A stretch of DNA of 64,000 bases from Bradyrhizobium barranii subsp. apii (GTDB lineage Bacteria; Pseudomonadota; Alphaproteobacteria; Rhizobiales; Xanthobacteraceae), in NCBI RefSeq assembly GCF_011516635.5, contig NZ_CP096257.1, positions 1 to 64,000 of the forward strand, in the 5' to 3' direction. Positions 44,439 to 52,517 of this stretch are shown here, piece after piece (position 1 is the stretch's first letter; the number at the start of each line of letters is the position of its first letter). Below the pieces are notes generated by a model. That model had not been told where the DNA came from, did no database searches, and saw nothing but the letters and a program-made list of their open reading frames with translations. Made by a program: the position numbers and the translations under genes.

Positions 44439-46703
44439 TCAGCCGAGATCGTCGGTTTGCAACGTGCCTCCATTGGCGACGATCGCCTGATAGACGAGAC
44501 GGCGCATTTCCAGAATGAATTCGGCAGCGACGGAATTTATCACGGTGGACGCGATCGGCGCGCCCGTTTCAAAGATGGCGTTTATTTCCTGCGCACGTCC
44601 GAACGTCGAGTTCTTGCCTCGGAGATCGTACGCCGCGCGCCATTCGTCGAGGTGTTCCTGGACCAGCCTGCGTTCGACGATCCGATGCAGGTCGGTGTAG
44701 ACCTGCTGTCGGATCGACGATAGCGCGGCTTCGGCCTCCGCTTCGTCCGGAGTGCGGGGATGCCAGCTTGCCGGGTTGTCGAGGAAGCGGGATATCTCCT
44801 CGCTGAGCCTGGCCAGCAGATCGGCGACCGGTTTCAGACTGTCGTATTCCGTGCCGATCTCGGTCGCGATCCTCTTGTTCAGCGCCTTGATGCGCCCCCA
44901 ATGCTCCTTGTAGGCGTTCTCGTGAGGCTGCAGCCCGAGTCGGGCGCTCCACGGTCGTCTGAACCCCCTCGCTGCGCTTTGGAGCGCGAGAACGAGTCCG
45001 TCCGGATGATAGACGGGGCTTGCCGCCGGCGCCGGCGGCGGCTCGATCGCCTGCCTGAACGTTTCGAGCATGCGTTCGAGTTCGCCCTTGACCCCTTTGG
45101 GCAATTTGCCGCTCGGCTGGTCGAGGGCGCCCAGCATGAAGCACTGCCGATCCACCGAACGTTCGAGTGTCCGGATGATGGAGTTGCCGAGCACGTCTTT
45201 CAAGTTCGCCAGGCCGTTGGTCACGGACGCCATGACGTGCGCCCGCTTCTCTGCGAAGCCCGGAAGGTTGACGCCCTTGACCTGGTCGAAGTGGGTGAAG
45301 GCGATGGCGAGCTTCTGCTGATGGCCGCCCGTCGCCGCTGCACGTATCACCGATAGGGATGCGGCCTGCATCGGCTGTTGGGCGTTGTCGACGAGCAGAA
45401 TCACGTCGACCTCCGCAAAACGGCGCGTGATGTGCGTCGTCACGCTCGCCGAGGAGTCCGGCGTGTGGCCGAGCCCCTGACCGTCGAGCAGCACCAGCTT
45501 CGGCTGCGTACTCGTGAACGTCGGAAAGAGGGGCCCGAGGATCCGAATTCCGTCCACGAGCGGGGTCAGAAGTCTTCCGAACTGCGGAGCGTAGTTGCTC
45601 GAGAACCAACGGATCTGCTCGATGAACTCCCGCCGTTCCCGGCATTCGAAGGTCCACTTTGCCGGCCAACCGGATGGATGCAAGTCCAACGCGCCCTTCG
45701 AAAGCAGATCGAACTTCGAACGCAGGCTGTCCATGACGTCGTGGACCAGTTCGTCGAAGTCGTCGTCCTCCTGTATCCGCTCCTCGAAGAGCTCCTGCGC
45801 GGCCTCCAGATCGGGGCCGGCAAGCTTGCTGACGTCTTCGTCGAGCTCCTTCGACAGTGTCAGAGTCGCACGTCCGCTGATCGCGAAGATCCTCTCCACG
45901 TAGGCACGGAGCAGCGAAGCGTTCGTTCGTCGTTCCTCCTCGTCGATATCGTCGTCGCCCGGAGCGATCGGCGAGGCATTCTCCTCGAACGCCCAATCGT
46001 CGTCGGAAATCTGCGCCCCTTCGTCCTCCCACGAACCCAGCGTATAGGTCAGCCGGAAACGCTGGTCGCGGTGGTTCAGGAAGCGATCCGCCACCTTCGC
46101 CGGAGATGCCTTGGCCCAGGCCGCCGAGCAGGCGTCCGCGATGCAGTCCTCGAGATTGGCCTGCACCCAGAATTCCGAAAAGAACGTGACCACCGCCGAG
46201 AAGGGTTCATCGGCCAGGACCACTTCGATGTCGGAGACGGTCGTCTTCGCGGTGGAGGTCGATGGAAACCTGTCCTCGTCCGGATCCGAGCCGATCACGT
46301 GACGCAGCAGGCTCGTCTTGCCCGCACCGGTCGTGCCCACGAAAATGACGCGGCTGTAGTCCTCCGTGGCGTCTCGCAGGCGGATGTGACTTTCCCGCAC
46401 GTCCCAGGGATCGGGCCGGCCCGCCTGTATCTCGTCGTAGAACGCCGCGGTGATGATCTTCGAAAACCTGCGTTCGGCTTCGTCGCGCTTCATCGCGCTC
46501 CACCACGAGGTGTCCGAGAGGATCACGTTGAGTTCGGCGACCAGACGGTCGGCCTCGTCGGCATCGGAGGTGCCGAGGCCCCTGCGGACTTTGAGGCCCG
46601 GCTTGCCCTTCGCGTCGTTCCGCAGCGGGTGCCGGAAGGTCACGGTCCAGCCGGGTCTTCCTTGGGCGCGCGCCTTCGCGGCGGAGTATCTGGCTTGAGC
46701 CAT
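44439..46703 (-). CDS. Large P-loop GTPase with integrase-like N-terminal segment
   Basis: A 754-residue protein. Residues 17-65 (RPGWTVTFRHPLRNDAKGKP, GLKVRRGLGTSDADEADRLV) resemble the DNA-binding arm of tyrosine recombinases. The GTPase part has P-loop GTTGAGKT (123-130), a DxxG-type motif in LVLLDGQGLGHTPDSS and a G4-like AFTHFDQVKG. This is followed by a long helical C-terminus, a layout like dynamin-type or defence-associated GTPases. The start is ATG 46703 (MAQARYSAAKARAQ); the 18 upstream codons cover the promoter. It is transcribed away from the pair at 46844-47727. No described family fits the whole length. Confidence 0.78.
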   Translation of the reverse strand: MAQARYSAAKARAQGRPGWTVTFRHPLRNDAKGKPGLKVRRGLGTSDADEADRLVAELNVILSDTSWWSAMKRDEAERRFSKIITAAFYDEIQAGRPDPWDVRESHIRLRDATEDYSRVIFVGTTGAGKTSLLRHVIGSDPDEDRFPSTSTAKTTVSDIEVVLADEPFSAVVTFFSEFWVQANLEDCIADACSAAWAKASPAKVADRFLNHRDQRFRLTYTLGSWEDEGAQISDDDWAFEENASPIAPGDDDIDEEERRTNASLLRAYVERIFAISGRATLTLSKELDEDVSKLAGPDLEAAQELFEERIQEDDDFDELVHDVMDSLRSKFDLLSKGALDLHPSGWPAKWTFECRERREFIEQIRWFSSNYAPQFGRLLTPLVDGIRILGPLFPTFTSTQPKLVLLDGQGLGHTPDSSASVTTHITRRFAEVDVILLVDNAQQPMQAASLSVIRAAATGGHQQKLAIAFTHFDQVKGVNLPGFAEKRAHVMASVTNGLANLKDVLGNSIIRTLERSVDRQCFMLGALDQPSGKLPKGVKGELERMLETFRQAIEPPPAPAASPVYHPDGLVLALQSAARGFRRPWSARLGLQPHENAYKEHWGRIKALNKRIATEIGTEYDSLKPVADLLARLSEEISRFLDNPASWHPRTPDEAEAEAALSSIRQQVYTDLHRIVERRLVQEHLDEWRAAYDLRGKNSTFGRAQEINAIFETGAPIASTVINSVAAEFILEMRRLVYQAIVANGGTLQTDDLG

Positions 46704-46716
46704 AGCGTTGTTCCCT

Positions 46717-46781
46717 GTTGTACCAGAAGTATTGACATGGTTAAGGGTCCGTGTCAATCACGCGGTACAACTTGGTACAAC
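46717..46781 (-). promoter_or_regulatory. Promoter and GTTGTACC operators of the GTPase gene
   Basis: On the minus strand TTGACA (46757-46752) and CAATAC (46734-46729) are spaced by 17 bases, a good -35 and weaker -10. GTTGTACC occurs twice upstream (46781-46774 and 46771-46764), and the reverse motif lies at the predicted start site (46717-46724). This arrangement suggests a repressor binding around the promoter. Confidence 0.55.
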
Positions 46782-46805
46782 ATCGCGCCAGGATCCGCCA
46801 ATAAT

Positions 46806-46830
46806 TTATATACCTTGCGGAGTATATTAA
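46806..46830 (+). promoter_or_regulatory. TATAC/GTATA inverted repeat upstream of the HTH operon
   Basis: TTATATAC (46806-46813) and GTATATTAA (46822-46830) form a near-perfect inverted repeat ending 13 bases before the ATG at 46844. TATAC-type palindromes are common operators of XRE/HigA-type antitoxins, and an XRE protein is encoded second in this operon. It probably gives autoregulation. Confidence 0.55.
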
Positions 46831-46843
46831 AGGACGCTATCTG

Positions 46844-47212
46844 ATGTTAGACCGTCGCCAACGCTTTGCGGTGTTTCTGGACCGGCTCGGGTCCGCAGCG
46901 CCTGCAGCGTCGCACGACGAGGCCTTTGAACTGCTACGAAGCATCCTGACCACCGTCGAGGACGAGTTCTCCGGAGTTCCGGAAGACCCCGACAACTACC
47001 TCGACGATGGTCGGCTGTATCCTCCGCAAGAGGACAGCCGAAGGAAGGTCCCGGGACGGCCGGATCTGATCCGCTACCGCTCGAAGGGGCACAATACGTG
47101 GATCGGGTCGAACGGTGCGATCCGCATCGAGGAGCTTCCCGGCAAGAGCGGTGGTCCGCACTGTTGCCTGGACAAGCCGGGCGAGGATGGACGAACGGTG
47201 AGACTGGAATGA
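46844..47212 (+). CDS. Hypothetical protein coupled to XRE regulator
   Basis: A 122-residue protein: MLDRRQRFAVFLDRLGSAAP, EAFELLRSILTTVEDEFSGV, DGRLYPPQEDSRRKVPGRPD and IRYRSKGHNTWIGSNGAIRI. It has no recognised domain, but its size, position before an HTH gene, four-base stop/start overlap and operator-like upstream repeat recall a type II toxin-antitoxin layout. AAGGA at 46829-46833 serves as ribosome-binding site. The toxin role is an inference. Confidence 0.6.
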   Translation: MLDRRQRFAVFLDRLGSAAPAASHDEAFELLRSILTTVEDEFSGVPEDPDNYLDDGRLYPPQEDSRRKVPGRPDLIRYRSKGHNTWIGSNGAIRIEELPGKSGGPHCCLDKPGEDGRTVRLE

Positions 47213-47727
47213 GCGCTCAATCGATCGAAGCTTTCGTCAGGGCCCTTCGAGAACTCGCTCCCAACGCGAGGATCGACGTGGACGAAGCCGAGTCCGAAGG
47301 AGGAGAGTCCTTCATCGATATCTCGGATGGCGACTTCCGCACCGAGGTGTCGTACCGACCGAACTTCGGCTTCGGCATCTACGTGACGACCGGGGTGTTC
47401 GGCCAGCGACCCGACGAGGTCTTCCGGAACGCGGCCAAGGCCGCCAAGAGGATCGGACAGCTCCGGGAGTCGTTTTTCAGAGATGGCGTGCTCAGGCATC
47501 TGACGCTGGTCGAGATGCGCGTCCTGACCGGTCTGACGCAAGTGGACGTCGCGAACGCGCTGGACATAAAGCAGCCCTCGGTGCAACGCATCGAAAGACG
47601 TGGAAACGTCCAGATCGAGACGCTGGCGCGGCACATCCATGCGATGGGCGGCCGGCTGGAAATGAGCGTCGTCTTCGACGACATGGAAGCTAAGTTGGAA
47701 TTGACCGCCCTGAAGGCGAACGCCTGA
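47209..47727 (+). CDS. XRE-family helix-turn-helix regulator
   Basis: A 172-residue protein. Residues 1-85 form an alpha/beta domain of unknown function. Residues about 98-145 are an XRE helix-turn-helix (LTLVEMRVLTGLTQVDVANA then LDIKQPSVQRIERRGNVQIE). It starts inside the preceding stop and its own stop overlaps the next ATG. It is likely the repressor acting on the TATAC repeat and a candidate antitoxin. Confidence 0.78.
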   Translation: MSAQSIEAFVRALRELAPNARIDVDEAESEGGESFIDISDGDFRTEVSYRPNFGFGIYVTTGVFGQRPDEVFRNAAKAAKRIGQLRESFFRDGVLRHLTLVEMRVLTGLTQVDVANALDIKQPSVQRIERRGNVQIETLARHIHAMGGRLEMSVVFDDMEAKLELTALKANA

Positions 47728-48065
47728 TGAACTTTCCCGCGATCAATCTGGTGGTCCTGCGCTCCGATGATCCGGCGAATCTCGCCGCCTTCTACGAAGG
47801 TCTCGGCATGCATTTCGAAATGGAGCGTCACGGCGATGGACGCGAGCATCTCGCCAGCACGGGAAACGGTGTCGTTTTCGAAATCTATCCGCGACGCGGC
47901 GACGAACCGATCTCGCGCGGCGTCAGGCTCGGCTTTCGCGTACGGTCGATATCGGAAGTCCTCGAGCGCCTCGGTCCGCGTGCCCACCTGTTGTCGGACC
48001 GCAGGGAGGTTCTTCATCTTCGCAGCAGCGCGAATCCAATATTCGGTCCGAACTGCTGCGTGTAA
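47727..48065 (+). pseudogene. Glyoxalase/VOC-family protein, C-terminally truncated
   Basis: The frame starts MNFPAINLVVLRSDDPANLA and AFYEGLGMHFEMERHGDGRE, an N-terminal VOC half with the metal-binding His region. It leaves the family after HLLSDRRE at about 48010. The remaining codons are the antisense of the neighbouring oxidoreductase gene's 3' end. The C-terminal half with the second metal ligands is gone. The junction marks the end of the island. Confidence 0.8.
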
Positions 48066-48634
48066 GCGAGGTTGATCCACAGCATTGCCAAAGGCTCAAG
48101 GTAGCGACTCATGGCTAGTGGGCCGGTATCGATCGGGTCGAAACCGAGGTCTGCGACAAGTGCCATGACGATCTCCTTGGCGGGCGTATCGTCGCCGGCA
48201 AGTGCCATCATCAGCTTTCCGCCGGGATAGTTACTGTCTGCCATGTTGTGGGAGCCTGTGGTGCTGAATGCTTTGACGACGCGTGCGCTCGGCGCAAGCC
48301 GCGCTACGGCCTCCCCGCCTGAATCGCCAAAGCCGATCGCAAGCTCCCGTCCGGATTTGAGAGGATCGGTCGTGTCGATCAACACTTTGCCGGCGAGGCC
48401 CCCCAGCGATCTTATCGTCGCCTCGACAGCGGTCCAGGGGACCGCGAGCACAATCACATCGGTACTGGTCGCAGCTTCGTTCAGGGGGACAACTACAAAA
48501 CCTTCCTTTCTTAGCTCTCCTGCTTTGTCGCCAGCCACGTCGCGCGTCGCGAACGTCACGCTATGGCCCGTCTTAAGCCATCCGCTCGCCAGCGCACGAC
48601 CTACATTGCCCGAACCGGCAATTGTGATGTGCAT
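48014..48634 (-). CDS. NADPH-dependent F420 reductase-like oxidoreductase
   Basis: A 206-residue Rossmann protein: MHITIAGSGNVGRALASGWL (GxGxxG), SVTFATRDVAGDKAGELRKE, DVIVLAVPWTAVEATIRSLG and LIDTTDPLKSG, with the COG2085 pattern. Such proteins reduce F420 or other substrates with NADPH, but the physiological substrate in proteobacteria is not known. The 3' end touches the island junction at 48010, yet the frame ends in a proper stop (GPNIGFALLRR). Whether the last residues are native is uncertain. Confidence 0.8.
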   Translation of the reverse strand: MHITIAGSGNVGRALASGWLKTGHSVTFATRDVAGDKAGELRKEGFVVVPLNEAATSTDVIVLAVPWTAVEATIRSLGGLAGKVLIDTTDPLKSGRELAIGFGDSGGEAVARLAPSARVVKAFSTTGSHNMADSNYPGGKLMMALAGDDTPAKEIVMALVADLGFDPIDTGPLAMSRYLEPLAMLWINLAYTQQFGPNIGFALLRR

Positions 48635-48761
48635 AGTGTGCTCCTGTGCGATTTTGCCGAACGAGTCCGGCTATGACCCGTTATGCCATAGAAAGCAATT
48701 TCAGCGCATTAGCGGGCGCTTCGAGCGGCCATTGTGAACTTTTCACACGGCGAAGCACGGC

Positions 48762-49883
48762 CTAAAGGTGAGGAGCCTGCGGAGCTCGTGCATTTTCATG
48801 GGCGGTCTCGATGCGGCAGCGCCAGAACGGGCATTCTCGCCACCGTGTCTCCGTGCCGTACCAAAGGGCAAGCCGCTCGGCGTAGACGTTCCGGATGTCG
48901 GCGATTGTCCGCTCGTAGCCAGACAGTGCGTTAGCTGCGTCCAATAGGTATCCTTCGGTGGCCTCCGCAGCGGCAAGGCCGGTGTACAACGCGTTGAACA
49001 GCCCCAGGGATGACAGTGGATCAAAATTGATCGCCGCATCGCCTGTTGCAAGCCACCCTTCGCCGGCGCAGGGGGTAAGGTGCGCACCATGCGCAGCAGT
49101 AAAGCCGGAGCGCTCGTCCGGGGTGAACTTCACTGAAGACAGCAGTTCGCTAAGGTGTGTGGCGGATGTCGCATGGCGAAGCATCGCTTCGCGGTCGCGT
49201 GCGATCCCTGCGCTCGCCAGGTTCGCATCGGTGTGGAACGCGAGAACTCGCCGATCGTTCGGCAGCGGCGCGGTGTACCACCATCCGTCTTCCACAGCCT
49301 CGATGAACGTCATGCCGTTGCTGCCGAACGAACCCCCGTGGATCCAGCCGCATACGAGGCGGTCATGTCTGCGCCGCCTTGCGCCCAGACGGCGCGCAAG
49401 CGGAGCCGCGCGGCCCCCTGCATCGATCAGAAAACGCGCCGTCAAGCCGACCTTTCCCGTCGCAGTCGCCAGCGACAAGCGCCAGGTTCCTTCGGATCGT
49501 TCAATATCTTCCATTTGCGCCGGCGCGAGGAGTCGCGCGCCGCGGCCAATGGCGACGACCCGCAGCCAGGCATCGAAGCGCCCGCGATCAAGGTGCCAGC
49601 CGTGCCCGTCGGGACCGCGCATGAAATCGCTTTCGACGGGCTCGTTGCTGCCCCAGACCGAACGATTACCGTAGCAGGGGACGTGAGGCTCGGCCTCGAA
49701 CGAGGGCCACAAGCCCATGTCGGTAAACAGCCGGCGCGCTGCGGGCACCAGCGACTCCCCGATCCGCGGCGGAATCTGGGGCAGGCGTTCGATCATGACC
49801 ACGCGCCGCGTCGGCGCGAGATTGAGCGCCGCCGTCGATCCGGCCGGTCCGGCGCCGACGATGACGACGTCGGCCTCGATCAC
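48762..49883 (-). CDS. lodB: LodB-like flavoprotein
   Basis: A 373-residue FAD protein of the halogenase/monooxygenase fold: VIEADVVIVGAGPAGSTAAL for FAD binding, IPPRIGESLVPAARRLFTDM with the GES-type motif, and GWLATGDAAINFDPLSSLGL with the second FAD motif. LodB proteins are needed to form the cysteine tryptophylquinone (CTQ) cofactor of LodA oxidases. Its GTG start at 49883 overlaps the lodA stop by four bases. The longer upstream frame lies antisense-like inside lodA and is not used. Confidence 0.85.
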   Translation of the reverse strand: MIEADVVIVGAGPAGSTAALNLAPTRRVVMIERLPQIPPRIGESLVPAARRLFTDMGLWPSFEAEPHVPCYGNRSVWGSNEPVESDFMRGPDGHGWHLDRGRFDAWLRVVAIGRGARLLAPAQMEDIERSEGTWRLSLATATGKVGLTARFLIDAGGRAAPLARRLGARRRRHDRLVCGWIHGGSFGSNGMTFIEAVEDGWWYTAPLPNDRRVLAFHTDANLASAGIARDREAMLRHATSATHLSELLSSVKFTPDERSGFTAAHGAHLTPCAGEGWLATGDAAINFDPLSSLGLFNALYTGLAAAEATEGYLLDAANALSGYERTIADIRNVYAERLALWYGTETRWRECPFWRCRIETAHENARAPQAPHL

Positions 49884-51781
49884 ATCAGTGTCTTCAGCCC
49901 GAACGGGAAGCGCCTTACCTTGTCGATCCGGGCCAGATCGTGGGCTTCGCTCGCCGCTGGCGCGAGCGTCCGTGTCGCGGCGACCACAAGCGGCTGCGGC
50001 GGCACGTCCTGCACGCCGATCATCGCCGGAAAGGCCGGATCGCCCTTCGGCCCGTCGCGCATTTCCACCACGCCCATCTGGCCGATGTCGCCGATGAAGG
50101 AGTTGATCTGGTCGAGATAGCCGCCGTGCATGATCGGCGCCAGCCAGTCCGACCGGGTGGCGAACGCCTTCAACCGATCGTCCAGCGACTTGCTCTTCAT
50201 CACGATGTCGTAGTTCGCATTGCTGAGCACCTGGTTCGGGACGCGCGCCGGCCAGAACGTCGGCAAATGCGGCGCGTAGACCGGCGGATCGGATGGGTAG
50301 CCCGAGCGGCAGCTCGCCGTGTCGGCCTGCCACGGCACCGCCATCCAGCGCGTCACGCCGCCCGCGACTTGTCCGTACAGCGGACCATCGGGCAGAGTCA
50401 CCATGTCCGGCGTGAAGGCTGCACCGTACGATGGATCGTCATTCATGTCAGCGGCATGGCGCAAGCGGAACGGCGCCATGTACATCGAGGTCTGCCGCAT
50501 CGGCCACGTCATCTCGCAGCCGGGATGGAAGGCGTCGGCAAGGCAGAACTCGAGGGATGCCCGATCGAGCATGGCGGGCTGTTCGGCCAGCGGAACGTCT
50601 TCAATGATGCGCGGCGGTTTGCGTGCGGGATCGTAGTCGGCGTCGAAATCGCCGTCCGCCCAATGATCCAGCATGGTGAGCTGCAGCGGCGTCAAGGTAG
50701 TGAACGCATTCGACGTCTTCGGAGTAGGAATATTCATGGCGTCGCCGTACATCCACGGCCATGGCACCGGCGACCATGCATCGCGATCGGCGCGGCGAAA
50801 CTGGCTGGCGACCATCTCGCGGGTTTGTTTCTCGGAGTCGTCGCGACTATTGAGGCGCGCCAAGCATTCCGGTGAAACCAGATAGTCGGGCGAGCGCCAG
50901 CCGAAATAGGCGGCGAAGCCCTCATTGACCCATTGCAGCCCAGCGAGGCGTTCGAATAGCGGGCGGATATCCCGCTCGAATGAGGTTCGCGGCGGAGCTT
51001 TCGGCTTCAGACGCGGCGAAGAATTCGCCACGTCGCGCATTAGATCCCACATTGTGCGCACCGACTTCTGCAGCGGCGCGTAGTTCGGAGGCGCGACCAC
51101 GACCCAGGCCGGATCGACCGGGAGCGTCGTGCCGCCGATCGTCACCTCGGCGGTGACCGGCCCGTCCGAAACGTCGTCGTACCAACCATCATTGTTGGCG
51201 AAAGTAATCGCGCGAGTGCCGGTGTGAGACGCCGACTTGCCGCGGCCGCCGAGCACGACGAGACGACCTGCTTCGTCTGTGCGAAGCTCGCCGAGATACA
51301 CCGGCGTGCCCATGAAGCTCCCGGTGTCGAATATGTGCTGCGGCCCCCCTTTAACATTCGGCCCGCTGATGCTGCGTGGACCTGGGTCGATCGACAGGCT
51401 CGCCCGATCGCTGACTGTGATATTCCGCAGCATCTGCGCCGGCGCTGAGAGCGCTTCCGGGATGTCTTGCGCCAGCTGGAATTCGTACCAGGAGGCCTTC
51501 TTGTTGGCGAGGTGGACGGTCCAGGCAATGGTCGCATCGATAGCGGTCAGCTCCGCGAGAGGCTTGCCGTCGGCATCCAGGCCATAGATGCGAAAGCGCG
51601 CGGATTGCCGCTTCAAGGCTCCGCTCCCGTCGCGGTAGAAACCGGCGGGATGCGGCTGTGGATCGGTGATCTCCGGTCCGTAAAAGCTGCCGTCCGAGCT
51701 GTTGCCAACCCGCGCGATGCCGATCGATGGGTGAATCGCCGCACGGACGATTCCGGCGGGCAGTTTTTCTGCTGTTGCCAA
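49880..51781 (-). CDS. lodA: LodA-like quinoprotein amino-acid oxidase (CTQ cofactor)
   Basis: A 633-residue protein with the LodA start IVRAAIHPSIGIARVGNSSD. The CTQ pair is recognisable as Cys422 in ADAFHPGCEMTWPMRQTSMY and Trp484 in TRWMAVPWQADTASCRSGYP, 62 residues apart, close to the spacing of Cys516 and Trp581 in Marinomonas LodA. LodA-type enzymes oxidise an amine of an amino acid (lysine epsilon-amine or glycine) and release H2O2 and ammonia. The start is TTG 51781 after GGAGGAAT. With lodB it forms an operon. The substrate here is unknown. Confidence 0.88.
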   Translation of the reverse strand: MATAEKLPAGIVRAAIHPSIGIARVGNSSDGSFYGPEITDPQPHPAGFYRDGSGALKRQSARFRIYGLDADGKPLAELTAIDATIAWTVHLANKKASWYEFQLAQDIPEALSAPAQMLRNITVSDRASLSIDPGPRSISGPNVKGGPQHIFDTGSFMGTPVYLGELRTDEAGRLVVLGGRGKSASHTGTRAITFANNDGWYDDVSDGPVTAEVTIGGTTLPVDPAWVVVAPPNYAPLQKSVRTMWDLMRDVANSSPRLKPKAPPRTSFERDIRPLFERLAGLQWVNEGFAAYFGWRSPDYLVSPECLARLNSRDDSEKQTREMVASQFRRADRDAWSPVPWPWMYGDAMNIPTPKTSNAFTTLTPLQLTMLDHWADGDFDADYDPARKPPRIIEDVPLAEQPAMLDRASLEFCLADAFHPGCEMTWPMRQTSMYMAPFRLRHAADMNDDPSYGAAFTPDMVTLPDGPLYGQVAGGVTRWMAVPWQADTASCRSGYPSDPPVYAPHLPTFWPARVPNQVLSNANYDIVMKSKSLDDRLKAFATRSDWLAPIMHGGYLDQINSFIGDIGQMGVVEMRDGPKGDPAFPAMIGVQDVPPQPLVVAATRTLAPAASEAHDLARIDKVRRFPFGLKTLM

Positions 51782-52204
51782 TTGAAATTCCTCCGTCTGA
51801 AATTTATGGCCCCAAAGCCAACGTCACTGGCCGGGCACAATTGTAATAAAGCACAAAGTACAAATGCAACCAAGCGAATGAAGACTGGAGAGCTCGGACG
51901 CTTCTATTCCTTGGTCACTTCCTCCCGGCACGAAACCATCGAAAATTGTCAATCGGCTTGCAAATTTTTGGCGGTCAATATTGCAGGCCGAATGACAGCG
52001 CACGCTATACACGAGTGCGAATATCACGGCTGGGCCAAAGATCGGGCGGATTCGCACGCTCGAGATCATGCCGTTGAAGTCGCCTGGCAGCATCCGCCAG
52101 CAGGCCTCTCTCGGGACGCCGCCGTGGCGGAGGTCCGGGAAGTCTTGGATTCTATCGGTGACTCCTGCCCGGAATGCCCGCCGGGGTGACGGCGGGCACA
52201 AGGG
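51782..52204. other. Intergenic stretch with IS21-end relic and a gene tail
   Basis: The stretch 51782-51965 shows no gene. At 51972-52000 is a motif like the IS21-type end at 6125-6153. A frame from ATG 51992 to the stop at 52187-52189 (65 residues, ending AEVREVLDSIGDSCPECPPG) is protein-like but joined to the IS relic, so it is probably the 3' part of a lost gene. Confidence 0.5.
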
Positions 52205-52402
52205 TCACTTCTTGCGTGCCAGCTTTTTCTCGACCTTGCCGCGGACGTTGCCCACTTTTTTGACGGCCTTCTTCACGGCCGGTGCCGAGCGGCCCGTCTT
52301 CTTGGCCTCGTAGTCGACTTCGTACTTCTGACCGCCGGCGACCTTGGCTCTGTCCTGGATCCGCCCGCGGGCCGTCTTCCTTGCCGCTTTCTTCGCTGCC
52401 AT
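52205..52402 (-). CDS. DUF3606-like small basic protein
   Basis: A 65-residue Lys/Ala-rich protein. The C-terminal part QKYEVDYEAKKTGRSAPAVK then KAVKKVGNVRGKVEKKL fits DUF3606, a family of stress-associated small proteins in rhizobia. Start ATG 52402 (MAAKKAARKTARGR) with an AGGAGAG site just upstream. An EcfG-type promoter lies 37-61 bases upstream of the start, so induction by the general stress response is expected. Confidence 0.78.
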   Translation of the reverse strand: MAAKKAARKTARGRIQDRAKVAGGQKYEVDYEAKKTGRSAPAVKKAVKKVGNVRGKVEKKLARKK

Positions 52403-52438
52403 GTCGTTCTCTCCTGTGTGATGTTCCGGTACCGAAGC

Positions 52439-52463
52439 AACGCCGCAAGGATTCACCGGTTCC
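52439..52463 (-). promoter_or_regulatory. EcfG-type general stress response promoter
   Basis: On the minus strand GGAAC (52463-52459) and CGTT (52442-52439) are separated by exactly 16 bases, matching the alphaproteobacterial EcfG/RpoE2 consensus. It drives the DUF3606 gene. The overlapping palindrome GTTCCGGAAC also places a GGAAC (52464-52468) toward the ligase gene, but there the -10 (AGTT or GTTT) is poorer. Confidence 0.65.
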
Positions 52464-52517
52464 GGAACAAATGCAGGCGTCCCAGTTTGAGTCTGTTTTC
52501 GAGTTGCATGGAGTTCG

